Positions 23,875 to 32,010 of a stretch of DNA of 64,000 nucleotides are shown one piece after another. Where the stretch lies: the NCBI RefSeq assembly GCF_017874735.1, contig NZ_JAGGLV010000002.1:1-64000 (forward strand), written 5' to 3'. The notes under the pieces were generated by a model. The model had not been told where the DNA came from. It saw only the letters and a list, made by a program, of their open reading frames with translations, and made no database searches. Numbering within the stretch: position 1 is the stretch's first letter; the number at the start of each line of letters is the position of its first letter. Made by a program: the position numbers and the translations under genes. The stretch comes from Paenibacillus silagei. Lineage in GTDB: Bacteria > Bacillota > Bacilli > Paenibacillales > Paenibacillaceae.

Positions 23875-24834
23875 TTAATACACGCCGTCTTCGCCCATTC
23901 TTTTGGCCAGCTTATTGGAGAGCATCACGAGAATTAACCCGACAACGCCCTTGAACAAGCCTATCGTGGTGCTGAAGCTTAATTGCCCGTTCTTGAGGCC
24001 CGCCGTATAGATATAGGTATCGAAAATCTCGGCGACACTGCGGTTCAGCGAATTCAGCAGCAGATACATATGTTCGAAGCCGAGATCCAGCGTGCTGCCG
24101 ATTTTGAGAATCAGCAGAGTAATAATCACGGGACGGATCGCAGGCAGTGTAACATGCCAGGTCTTGCGCAGACGGCTTGCCCCGTCCATCTCGGAGGCTT
24201 CATAGAGCTGCGGGTCCACTACAGTAATAGCTGCCAGATAGATAATGGTCGACCACCCCAGCTCCTTCCAGATAATCTGCAGGATATAGATCGTCCGCAG
24301 CCACTCCGAAGAGGTGAGGAAGCTGATTTTGTTGCCGCCGAGACTTGCAATCAGCTCATTGATGACCCCGCCATCCACCGTCAGGAACACATACGTAATA
24401 GAGACAATAATAACCCAGGACATGAAGTGCGGGATGTAGATAATCGTCTGAATCCAGTTCTTGAGATAGCGTCCCTTCAACTCGTTCAGCATCAAGGCTA
24501 CAATAATCGGCAGCGGGAAGAAGATCACAATGTTCATGGCAAACAGAATCAGGGTGTTGCGCAGCAGTTGCATGAACGTAGGCTCCGTAAATAGACGGAT
24601 GAAATGCTTCAGGCCGACCCACTCACTCCCGGTAATTCCCTGGAACGGCTGATAATTCTGGAATGCAATGATCAGCCCGCCCATGGGCAGATATTTGAAG
24701 ATGATGAAATACAGCAGCCCGGGCAGGATCATCAGATACAGCAGCTTGTATTTGTTCAGAGCCGTAAGTGCGCGTGCGCCTTTCCCCTTTTCGATAGTCA
24801 GATTTGGTGTTGCGGTGATGCTTGTTGCTTTCAC
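23875..24834 (-). CDS. ABC transporter permease, LplB type
   Basis: A 319-aa membrane permease with six helices. The EAA loop is visible around EASEMDGASRLRKTWHVTLPAI, split here as EASEMDGA then LPAIRPV. The start is GTG at 24834, seven nucleotides after AAAGGAGG. It heads the minus-strand arm (permease, binding protein, pectinesterase) and pairs with the second permease, which is transcribed in the opposite direction from the shared control region. Confidence 0.94.
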   Translation of the reverse strand: MKATSITATPNLTIEKGKGARALTALNKYKLLYLMILPGLLYFIIFKYLPMGGLIIAFQNYQPFQGITGSEWVGLKHFIRLFTEPTFMQLLRNTLILFAMNIVIFFPLPIIVALMLNELKGRYLKNWIQTIIYIPHFMSWVIIVSITYVFLTVDGGVINELIASLGGNKISFLTSSEWLRTIYILQIIWKELGWSTIIYLAAITVVDPQLYEASEMDGASRLRKTWHVTLPAIRPVIITLLILKIGSTLDLGFEHMYLLLNSLNRSVAEIFDTYIYTAGLKNGQLSFSTTIGLFKGVVGLILVMLSNKLAKRMGEDGVY

Positions 24835-24889
24835 ATGTCAGCCTCCTTTGCTCGTTCCTGTTACGGTCTCAGCGTAAGAAATTTCTTAC

Positions 24890-25060
24890 ATTACGTATAT
24901 AATCATTATGTGATAGCGTTTACAGAACCCGCGTGGCTGCGGGGTTAAGGACGATCAGATCTCCTCTGAGGATTACCTGCCTAGGCTAATGATTATCTCC
25001 GGAGAGGGGGCTGCACAAGGCAAGTCTGCGAACACCTCATGCCCGGATTATATACGTAAT
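24890..25060. promoter_or_regulatory. Divergent control region with mirrored 15-bp motifs
   Basis: GATTATATACGTAAT occurs upstream of both permease genes in the direction of transcription: at 24904-24890 on the minus strand and at 25046-25060 on the plus strand, 15 of 15 identical, about 55 and 52 bp from the respective starts. It probably covers the -10 region plus a regulator half-site. The cre site at 24911-24924 lies between them. Confidence 0.65.
24911..24924 (-). promoter_or_regulatory. CcpA catabolite-responsive element (cre)
   Basis: TGTAAACGCTATCA on the minus strand matches the cre consensus TGWAANCGNTNWCA at every defined position. It is just upstream of the minus-strand promoter motif, consistent with repression of the pectin transporter by preferred sugars. 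Confidence 0.8.
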
Positions 25061-25112
25061 TTCTGCTCCTTGTTACAGTGAAGAGGTACTGAAAACCGAG
25101 GAGGATCACAGA

Positions 25113-25997
25113 ATGAACCATAGCTCACGTAGAAAAGAATCGGTCGGCGGAAGGATCTTCACCTTCGTTAATACAGCCATACTCGTTCTGATTGCGCTTG
25201 TCTGCTTATTGCCCTTCATCAATATCATTGCCAGCTCCTTCGCTACCACCCAGGAGGTCATGGCCAAGCGGTTCATCTTATTCCCGACCACCTTCTCCCT
25301 GGATGCGTACCGCTACATTCTCTCAACGCCTACCATCTTCCGGGGACTCGGGGTATCCGTTGGTGTCACCGTAGCAGGAACCTTAGTCAGTATGCTGCTT
25401 ACTGCGCTGATGGCCTACGGCTTGTCCAGGAGATACCTGCCTGCCCGCAATACCATTAATTTCATCGTCGTCTTCTCCATGCTGTTCAGCGGCGGAATGA
25501 TCCCCACCTTCCTGGTCGTCAAAAGCGTCGGCCTGATCAACTCGTACGGGTCCCTGATCTTCCCGGTTGCCGTCAATGCCTTCAACATGATTATCATGCG
25601 CAACTTCTTCCAGGCGCTGCCTGACAGTCTGGAGGAGTCGGCCAAGATCGACGGAAGCAATGACTTCGGGATCTTCATGCGGATCATGCTTCCGCTGGCC
25701 CTGCCTTCCATCGCCACCATCTCCCTGTTCTATGCGGTTGCTTACTGGAATACGTACATGAACGCGATCCTCTATATGAATGATTCGGCCAAATGGCCGA
25801 TCCAGGTGCTGCTGCGCCAGATCGTCATTGTCTCCAGCGGGATGCAGGCCGAGGGAACCTCGGTCGATATTGTGCCGCCGGCCCAGACGATCAAAATGGC
25901 GGTCATTGTCATCGCCACGGTGCCGATGCTGGCCGCTTATCCTTTTGTCCAGAAGCATTTCACCAAGGGCGCCCTGCTCGGAGCAGTCAAAGGCTGA
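25113..25997 (+). CDS. ABC transporter permease, LplC/YtcP type
   Basis: The second inner-membrane permease, 294 aa, with six helices and the EAA-type loop EESAKIDGSNDFGIFMRIMLPLALP. AGGAGGATCACAG precedes the ATG. Unusually it is divergent from the other permease and the binding protein. In related loci the two permeases are normally adjacent and codirectional, so this locus has probably undergone an inversion or been assembled in two steps. A hairpin element at 26051 follows. Confidence 0.94.
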   Translation: MNHSSRRKESVGGRIFTFVNTAILVLIALVCLLPFINIIASSFATTQEVMAKRFILFPTTFSLDAYRYILSTPTIFRGLGVSVGVTVAGTLVSMLLTALMAYGLSRRYLPARNTINFIVVFSMLFSGGMIPTFLVVKSVGLINSYGSLIFPVAVNAFNMIIMRNFFQALPDSLEESAKIDGSNDFGIFMRIMLPLALPSIATISLFYAVAYWNTYMNAILYMNDSAKWPIQVLLRQIVIVSSGMQAEGTSVDIVPPAQTIKMAVIVIATVPMLAAYPFVQKHFTKGALLGAVKG

Positions 25998-26050
25998 CGG
26001 CCCGCCGTTCAGCATCCATCCGAAACTACCGGAACTTTAGAACATATACA

Positions 26051-26088
26051 GAAACGGTACCGCCTTGAAGCAAGGACGGTACCGTTTG
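26051..26088. repeat. Dispersed AAACGG/CCGTTT hairpin element
   Basis: AAACGGTACCGCCTT pairs with AAGGACGGTACCGTTT around a short loop. It lies between convergent genes (permease plus, AraC sensor minus) and may serve as their common terminator, although T tracts are missing. Confidence 0.8.
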
Positions 26089-26138
26089 TGCATGAACCCC
26101 TGATCCAAGCTCTCTCCTGAACCAAGCCCCTATTCCTG

Positions 26139-28394
26139 CTAAAATATCTGCTGCTCCCCCTGCTTCAGCTTCCGGTAAGCACCAGGCGTAACCTGCTCCT
26201 TCTTGCGGAAGGAGCGGATGAAATTCTGCGGATTATGATACTGCAGCCGCTCGGCAATCTCCCTGATCGTCATATCCGTCTCCGTCAGCCACCGTTTGGC
26301 CATCTCCAGGCGGTAGTTCATGAGGTATTCGCTGAAGGCGGTGCCGTACTCTTTTTTGAAGATGCTGCTTAGATAATTCGGATTGTAATGAAGCCGCTCG
26401 CCGATCCCCTCCAGCGTAAGCTCACGGTCATATTCCGCATGCACAATGTCGGTGATCTTATCCGAGAGACAGCGGAACTGCTGGCTGGTCTTGTCCTTCA
26501 TGCTGTACATCATGGGGTAAATAACCTCCTGCACCAGCATCCGCTCCATCTCTTCGGGATTGCGAATATCTAGCAGGCGGTGATACAGCTTATTGTTATC
26601 CTGAGTCAACAGGACACTAACTCCCAAATGCTGCTCCAGCTGGATCAGATTATTCACGAGCCGCACCAGCATGACCTCGAATTTCAGGGTGCTCTTATTC
26701 TTGCCCATCAGCTCCGCCAGGAACGGATAGAGCGCAGCCGTAACCTGCTCCTTGTCCCCCAGCCGGATGGCATTGAACAATTGCGTCTCCAGCTCTGCCG
26801 GATAATGCAGCGACACCGGACCGGAGACGACCATGGAGATATCCTCATAAAAAATAATCGATTCCTTACCCAGATTCAGCCGCTGATGCAGTGCCTGCTT
26901 GCTCATCTCCCCGGCTTCCTTACTCTCTAACAGATTGCTGTAAAAGTTGCTGATGCCGATGCTGATCGACACCTCCAGATAATCGCGCACCGCCTTCAGG
27001 AGTGTCGTGGCATAATCCAGCACTTCTTTATTCATTGTGGCATCGTTGGACCCGGCGAAGGTCAGGATCGTAGCCTGGGTATCATCGTTCAGGATAATAG
27101 GCTGTAATCGCTGCTGTGCTGGGATAAGTTCCTCCACCATCTTATTGACGGCAAGCAGCAGGACATCCTTGTCCGAGGCCTCCCGGCCGCCCAGACTGTC
27201 CAGCTGAATCAGCATCGCAGCATAACGGTGCTTCTCTGACAGGTTATACCCGAACCGGAGCAGACTCTGCTCCAGCTCCTCCGCCGAGACGCGGCTGCGG
27301 AACAGATTAAGGATCAGCTGCGTCTCCAGCCGGGGCATTTCCGATTCGATCAGACTCTCAAGCGAAGCCTTCTCCGAGATAATTGTGTCAATTGAATGCC
27401 GGATATATTCCAGCTCATTCCTGGAGTTCACCTGCGGAATAACGGGCAGACTGCGCTTAAGCTGCTCAATCGGCTTGGTGAAATATTGGGAGATCATATA
27501 CGCCACCACCCAGATCAGGAGAATCAACAGCAGCCCCATCGCGGAGATCCCGAACTTGGTCATCTCCAGAGAGCGGGTAATCTCCGCCTGATCCAGCACG
27601 GTCAGATAGATCCAGTTATTATACGAGGACTTGGCATAGATAAGCTTCACACTGTCGCGGCCGGAGATCTCCTGCTGGACCGTCCCCTTGTCCTCCATGG
27701 AATTGATCGTTCCGGCAAGCTGGCCGAATTGCTCCGGGGCTAACAGCCCTTTGCCAGGATCGGATTCATACATCAATTCACCATGCTTGTTCAAAATGTA
27801 TACGGCTGCGTCTTCCCCGCTGCTTATCGTGGCATTAAGGGTATGTAATGAAATGTCGGATAAGGCAATCGCCTGCTTCTTACTGGAGAACACCGGCAGT
27901 GTATTCACGAACCGGATGCCTTTGTCCGTCTTCATCCAGAAGAGGCTCTGCTCCTGATTCTCAATATATTGCTCCCGGAGCTGCTGAACCTCCCCGGCAC
28001 TGAGATTGCTGAGCTTCTCATTCAGGATCTGCCAGTTCTGCACCAGACTGATCAGCGAATATTCCGTCCCTTCAGCCGCCATGGAGGCGATATAATTCAG
28101 CTGTGAGTTCACATTCCGGTAGGCGATGAAGTCTTGCTCGGTAATGGGATGGGTCACGACCTCCTGAAAAGAGCTGGTGGTGCTATAGGTATTGAACGCG
28201 TATTCTATCGTTTGGATTTTGTGCTCCAGATTGTTCTTGATCTGCTCGATATAGCTCTGCTTGCTGCTGGAGAACCGCCCGACCACTGAATCGATGGTAC
28301 TGATGTAGATATAGCTTCCGAAGCCGACCACCAGTCCCACGCCAAGGATTAATATAGGAATAAAGATGCCGTAGAACATTCTTCCTTTGCTCAT
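26139..28394 (-). CDS. AraC-family regulator with extracytoplasmic sensor domain
   Basis: A 751-aa one-component membrane regulator of the YtdP/YesN-associated class. TM1 at about 9-31, an extracytoplasmic Cache-like domain to about 280, TM2 at about 286-306, a linker, and a C-terminal AraC HTH pair at about 650-745 (LTLEGIGERLHYNPNYLSSIFKKEYG and MTIREIAERLQYHNPQNFIRSFRKKEQ, abbreviated). It probably senses the incoming oligosaccharide and activates the neighbouring transporter. AAAGGGG precedes the ATG. A cre-like site (28430-28443) lies upstream. Confidence 0.92.
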   Translation of the reverse strand: MSKGRMFYGIFIPILILGVGLVVGFGSYIYISTIDSVVGRFSSSKQSYIEQIKNNLEHKIQTIEYAFNTYSTTSSFQEVVTHPITEQDFIAYRNVNSQLNYIASMAAEGTEYSLISLVQNWQILNEKLSNLSAGEVQQLREQYIENQEQSLFWMKTDKGIRFVNTLPVFSSKKQAIALSDISLHTLNATISSGEDAAVYILNKHGELMYESDPGKGLLAPEQFGQLAGTINSMEDKGTVQQEISGRDSVKLIYAKSSYNNWIYLTVLDQAEITRSLEMTKFGISAMGLLLILLIWVVAYMISQYFTKPIEQLKRSLPVIPQVNSRNELEYIRHSIDTIISEKASLESLIESEMPRLETQLILNLFRSRVSAEELEQSLLRFGYNLSEKHRYAAMLIQLDSLGGREASDKDVLLLAVNKMVEELIPAQQRLQPIILNDDTQATILTFAGSNDATMNKEVLDYATTLLKAVRDYLEVSISIGISNFYSNLLESKEAGEMSKQALHQRLNLGKESIIFYEDISMVVSGPVSLHYPAELETQLFNAIRLGDKEQVTAALYPFLAELMGKNKSTLKFEVMLVRLVNNLIQLEQHLGVSVLLTQDNNKLYHRLLDIRNPEEMERMLVQEVIYPMMYSMKDKTSQQFRCLSDKITDIVHAEYDRELTLEGIGERLHYNPNYLSSIFKKEYGTAFSEYLMNYRLEMAKRWLTETDMTIREIAERLQYHNPQNFIRSFRKKEQVTPGAYRKLKQGEQQIF

Positions 28395-28429
28395 TGTGTT
28401 TCCCCTTTGATTTGATAGACTCCATTAAA

Positions 28430-28443
28430 TTATAGCGCTTTCA
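28430..28443 (-). promoter_or_regulatory. cre-like site upstream of the AraC sensor
   Basis: TGAAAGCGCTATAA on the minus strand matches the cre consensus except for A in place of the penultimate C. It lies 36 bp upstream of the sensor gene start, so CcpA may also limit the regulator. Confidence 0.6.
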
Positions 28444-28536
28444 TGAATGCGGTTCCATGATTATTTTCACGTGTGCAATTGGCCAAAGGTCTCGTTGAAG
28501 CCGTTCAGCCCTCTCCTTGAGCGCAGTAGATCATGC

Positions 28537-28562
28537 AAAACAACCCCACAATGTGGGGCTGT
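28537..28562 (-). terminator. Terminator after Sm-like paralogue B
   Basis: On the minus strand CCCCACA pairs with TGTGGGG, followed by TTGTTTT. Confidence 0.8.
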
Positions 28563-28590
28563 AGCTTCGATAATGACCCAGTAGCCTGGC

Positions 28591-28959
28591 TTAGAGTAAC
28601 GAAATCGTCAGCAGCTCGAACAAGACCAGCGGCATAATCACATTGCTGTTCACCGTACCGGGATATGGGTAGCCCGGGCCCGGATACCCCGGACCTGGAT
28701 AAGGCTTATAGTACGGATTGTAATATCCGCGGCCCATATCCGTGACCATGGTTACAGCCAGGTACATATGCTTACTGTCCATACCGGCAATCGTACCCTC
28801 ATGCATCTGACCGTCAAGGGTCTGCACCTGCACTTTATGATTCAGATACGGCTTACAGGACTGGTGAAGCGAATCGCGGACCCCGTTCAGATGCTGGACC
28901 ACCGCCGGGTCTGCCTGATAGATCACCGGCGATTGCGTGCCGGAAGAAGTTGTCGACAT
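28591..28959 (-). CDS. Small Sm-like/Pro-Gly-Tyr-rich protein, paralogue B
   Basis: From the ATG at 28959, 9 nt after CGGAGGT, the product is 122 aa; upstream in-frame ATGs lack a site. It has an N-terminal helical region (VQHLNGVRDSLHQSCKPYL), an Sm-like strand pair (MHEGTIAGMDSKHMYLAV), a Pro/Gly/Tyr-rich linker (PYYKPYPGPGYPGPGYPYPG) and a hydrophobic C-terminus (VIMPLVLFELLTISLL). The last three parts correspond to the protein at 11111-11368. Function unknown; a coat or envelope role is an inference. Confidence 0.78.
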   Translation of the reverse strand: MSTTSSGTQSPVIYQADPAVVQHLNGVRDSLHQSCKPYLNHKVQVQTLDGQMHEGTIAGMDSKHMYLAVTMVTDMGRGYYNPYYKPYPGPGYPGPGYPYPGTVNSNVIMPLVLFELLTISLL

Positions 28960-29065
28960 AAGTGCATGACCTCCGTGTAATTGGATTTGCTTCATACTAT
29001 GCACCTGCCCAGTCCGGTGTGCCTAGCCTGCTTGCCGCTGTATCGGCTATCCGTAGACACAGATC

Positions 29066-29102
29066 AAAAAGCCGTACACCGGAAAGTCCGGTATACGGCT
29101 TA
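29066..29102. terminator. Strong terminator between the tandem array and paralogue B
   Basis: AAGCCGTATACCGGA pairs with TCCGGTGTACGGCTT (one mismatch pair) and on the minus strand runs into TTTTT. It is the first clear terminator downstream of degV, so degV transcripts may extend through the 52-bp array. Confidence 0.85.
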
Positions 29103-29178
29103 GTTATTAATACTCTACAAGTGCTGTGCTCTGGGAATAAGAACAAAATCACCCTGCGGGGAATAAGATTACCTTCGC

Positions 29179-29530
29179 GCGAGCACAATGTATGCTGTTT
29201 TTAACATACACTCAGGCCGCATGCCTGCTTACGAGCACAATGAATGCTGTTTTTGACATACATTCAGGCCGCATGCCTGCTGGCGAGCACAATGTATGCT
29301 GTTTTTGACATACATTCAGGCCGCATGCCTGCTGGCGAGCACAATGTATGCTGTTTTTGACATACATTCAGGCCGCATGCTTGCTGGCGAGCACAATGTA
29401 TGCTGTTTTTGACATACATTCAGGCCGCATGCCTGCTGGCGAGCACAATGTATGCTGTTTTTGACATACATTCAGGCCGCATGCTTGCTGGCGAGCACAA
29501 TGTATGCTGTTTTTGATATACATTTGGTTC
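29179..29530. repeat. 52-bp tandem repeat array, seven units, hairpin in each unit
   Basis: Units begin at 29181, 29233, 29285, 29337, 29389, 29441 and 29493 (the last partial), each exactly 52 bp apart. Every unit contains AATGTATG...CATACATT, an 8-bp stem around CTGTTTTTGA, then AGGCCGCATGCC/TTGCTGGCGAGCAC (split). Units 3-6 alternate between CCT and CTT at one position, suggesting a 104-bp duplication. Units 1 and 2 are the most diverged. There are no unique spacers, so it is not CRISPR, and 52 is not a multiple of three, so it is not a coding repeat. Confidence 0.95.
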
Positions 29531-29579
29531 AACACACACCTTTTCCACAGCAGCATGAAACTATAGTTTCCAAATATAA

Positions 29580-30419
29580 TTAAAAAGCCACTCCGATTCC
29601 GCCCTGCCCGGCATAGGTTCCCATCACGGGTCCCATCGTGGACAGCAGAACCTCCTTGAAGGGATGCTTCTCCAGAATACGCCGCTTGATCTCCAGCGCC
29701 AGCGTCTCACAATTGCTATGCACAATGGCGATTACCGCCTGCTCATAATCATGCTGCTTCTGATCCAGCTTGGCCAGCAGATGAGTCAGCGCCTTGGGCA
29801 GTCCGCGCGTCTTCTCGACCACTTCAACAATACCCTCGTCGCTAATCTTCAGCAGCAGCTTGATGTTCAGCACGGAAGCCACAGCGCCGGAGATCCGGCT
29901 CAGCCGTCCGCCCTTGATCACATTCTCCAGGGTATCCAGCGTGAAGTACGCAGTCGTCTCTTCGACCTTCTTCAACACTCTGTCCTTCAACTCAGCCAGA
30001 CTTGCTGCGGTAAGTGACCATTTGGCCGCCATAGCGACAATCAGGGTCAAGCCGCCGGAGAACAGCTTGGAATCTATAATTTCAATCGCATTCGGATGTC
30101 CTTCTTCCTCGTACATCTCCTTGGCGATCATTGCGGTCTGATAAGTACTGCTAATATTGGAGGACATGCAGATGACCAGAATGTCAGTGCCTGCTTCTAC
30201 TTGCTTGAAGCTATCCAGGAAGGTCTGCGGACTCGGGCTTGCAGTCGTCGGCAGCTCCTTCGATTCATGCATTTTGTCATAGAAATCCTTGGCATTCATA
30301 TCATCCGGCATCAGCTCATGGCCGAAATGGACCGGCAAATGAACAATGGAGATGTCATACTGCTTCGTGTATTCAGGGGGTAGATCCGAACCGCTATCCG
30401 TAATTATCTTGATGGGCAT
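29580..30419 (-). CDS. DegV family fatty-acid-binding protein (FakB-like)
   Basis: 279 aa with both DegV lobes. N-terminal IITDSGSDLPPE and the loop TTASPSPQTFLDSF, STYQTAMIAKEM, then the C-terminal lobe with GGRLSR. Family members bind a fatty acid and present it to the FakA kinase for phospholipid synthesis. GGAGAG precedes the ATG. No fakA is nearby. The 52-bp tandem array begins 50 bp after the stop codon. Confidence 0.93.
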   Translation of the reverse strand: MPIKIITDSGSDLPPEYTKQYDISIVHLPVHFGHELMPDDMNAKDFYDKMHESKELPTTASPSPQTFLDSFKQVEAGTDILVICMSSNISSTYQTAMIAKEMYEEEGHPNAIEIIDSKLFSGGLTLIVAMAAKWSLTAASLAELKDRVLKKVEETTAYFTLDTLENVIKGGRLSRISGAVASVLNIKLLLKISDEGIVEVVEKTRGLPKALTHLLAKLDQKQHDYEQAVIAIVHSNCETLALEIKRRILEKHPFKEVLLSTMGPVMGTYAGQGGIGVAF

Positions 30420-30570
30420 CAGAATGCTCTCCTTTCAATTCTATACCATTATAGTTACCCTTTCCGGAGATCAATAGTACAATTTATAACTTGTCAAAAT
30501 CGGACTTTTATGCTTAGTCCTACTTATGTTATGGTTGAAGCATAAGCATACAGAAATGGAGTGTACCAGG

Positions 30571-30798
30571 ATGAGCAAGAATAGAGTATGGAACCGGGGT
30601 AAGCATAATGGTGCCGGCCTGTCCAAGAAAGCCCCGGCTGCCGTTGAATCCGAGGGTGTTGCCGAGACCGCTGCGTCAGAGGACCACAGCGCCGAGGTAA
30701 TTAACGAGCGGATTGATACCGTCAAGCCGATGAACCGCAGCAACTGGGTCACCCGGCCCGCCCGCGTGAAGCCGCAGAACCCGGAACGTAAGAATTAA
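30571..30798 (+). CDS. Small basic hypothetical protein
   Basis: 75 aa starting at ATG 30571, nine nucleotides after GGAG. It is hydrophilic, basic at both ends (MSKNRVWNRGKHNG and RPARVKPQNPERKN) with an acidic Ala/Glu-rich middle. No domain, cysteine or membrane segment; likely disordered. It is divergent from degV and followed by a hairpin element. Function not known. Confidence 0.65.
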   Translation: MSKNRVWNRGKHNGAGLSKKAPAAVESEGVAETAASEDHSAEVINERIDTVKPMNRSNWVTRPARVKPQNPERKN

Positions 30799-30880
30799 GC
30801 AGCTTAACGACTGACATGCTTCGCATTCTATGGAAGCACATTTCTCCCAGCTAGCGGGTTCCCGCAACCTTTGTTATCAT

Positions 30881-30932
30881 GCAGAAACAAACGGCTACGC
30901 CGTCCTTAAGAGGATGGCGTAGCCGTTTCTGC
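30881..30932. repeat. Dispersed AAACGG/CCGTTT hairpin element
   Basis: The longest member of the family: GCAGAAAC...AACGGCTACGCC-GTCCT pairs with AGGAT-GGCGTAGCCGTTTCTGC around TTAAG. It lies between a plus-strand small gene and the minus-strand phosphotransferase gene. Confidence 0.85.
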
Positions 30933-30997
30933 TTGCACTAGTTGGCCGGAGAACGGTGAGCTTGTTAGGACTGGTAATATCCAAGCGGGGTATCCCG

Positions 30998-31867
30998 CTA
31001 CAAGGATTCAGTCAGACTATCCGGCACATAACGGTTCTCCCGCATTAGCGCCCGGATTGCCTTCAGAGTATTCCGCTGAATCGGGACACCCGTAGTCCGG
31101 TGCAGCTGAAGCCAGCGAAGGGCAGCCAATGCCTCGAACAGCTCCAGCTCTGCCGGGCTATACCTGCTGTTGGCGGCAAAGGCTGACTGGTACAGGCTGG
31201 CATTGCGCTCGGACAAATATACTCTAAAGAGCAGAATAGACCACGCTATATCATACCTTGGATCGCCAAGCTGAACATTCGTCCAGTCTATGATGGTAAA
31301 TGCCCCTGCGGCCTCCAGAATATTGCCCAGATGATAATCACCATGAATCAACTGGTGTGCGGTAAGCTTCCCCCGCTCCGCCAGCTCCTGCGCCAGCGTT
31401 CGGATCTCCGGCTGCTCCGCCCAGGCAGGGAAGAAGTAATCTGCGAAATCATAAGCTGGTACCTTCAAGCCGCTGGATGAATTGATCTCTAGCTTATGTA
31501 CATCAAGCAGATTAGCCGCTATAGCTGTAAGGCTATCCGCATTTACCTTCTTGACAGGCATACCATCGAAGCTGGTTAACAGCACCTGATGGTCCTCAGC
31601 GTCGAGCCCCCAGGCATACGGCTGTGAGACCGCGCAGCCCTGCCGGAACAGCTGCTCCAGCACTTGATACTGGATCGAGATGTCCGGCCGGGACTCGCGG
31701 TTCCAGATTTTCAGCACAAGCTTCGTATCCGGCAGTGTAATGCCGCACACCTCAGCTTCCAGTCCCCCCTTCATCGGGGTAACGACCGCCTCTTCCAGCC
31801 TTGCCAGCAGCCGCTCACTCTCTGTACTCTGCTCTTGCCAGCGGATACCGCTCAGAACATTATTCAT
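30998..31867 (-). CDS. Aminoglycoside phosphotransferase (APH) family kinase
   Basis: 289 aa with a protein-kinase-like fold. The catalytic loop is HGDYHLGNIL (H-x-D-x4-N) and the metal-binding segment is IDWTNVQLGDPRYDIA; the N-lobe carries LVLKIWNRE. The ATG at 31867 follows GAGAGGAGA; an upstream TTG overlaps that site. Family members phosphorylate aminoglycosides, choline or other small molecules; nothing here indicates resistance, so the substrate stays open. It is divergent from the alpha/beta hydrolase gene. Confidence 0.88.
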   Translation of the reverse strand: MNNVLSGIRWQEQSTESERLLARLEEAVVTPMKGGLEAEVCGITLPDTKLVLKIWNRESRPDISIQYQVLEQLFRQGCAVSQPYAWGLDAEDHQVLLTSFDGMPVKKVNADSLTAIAANLLDVHKLEINSSSGLKVPAYDFADYFFPAWAEQPEIRTLAQELAERGKLTAHQLIHGDYHLGNILEAAGAFTIIDWTNVQLGDPRYDIAWSILLFRVYLSERNASLYQSAFAANSRYSPAELELFEALAALRWLQLHRTTGVPIQRNTLKAIRALMRENRYVPDSLTESL

Positions 31868-32010
31868 AGTTATGATTCTCCTCTCCAAGGAACGATCTGC
31901 TGCTCATTAGGCTGCTGCGAATCCCTCAGACCATATTCTAGGCATTTTCCCTATTCCAATGAATAACATATTTCAACTATACCAATCAACAGTGAATTGA
32001 GGGATGCGAA

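Noticed and set aside
25383..26015. Minus-strand 210-aa frame opposite the LplC-type permease
   Set aside because: His/Asp/Gln-rich antisense translation of a membrane protein gene.
29179..29530. CRISPR array
   Set aside because: The whole 52-bp unit repeats with no unique spacers and there are no cas genes.
29368..29556. Repeat protein read from the 52-bp array
   Set aside because: The unit length is not a multiple of three, so the frame shifts each unit; no ribosome binding site.
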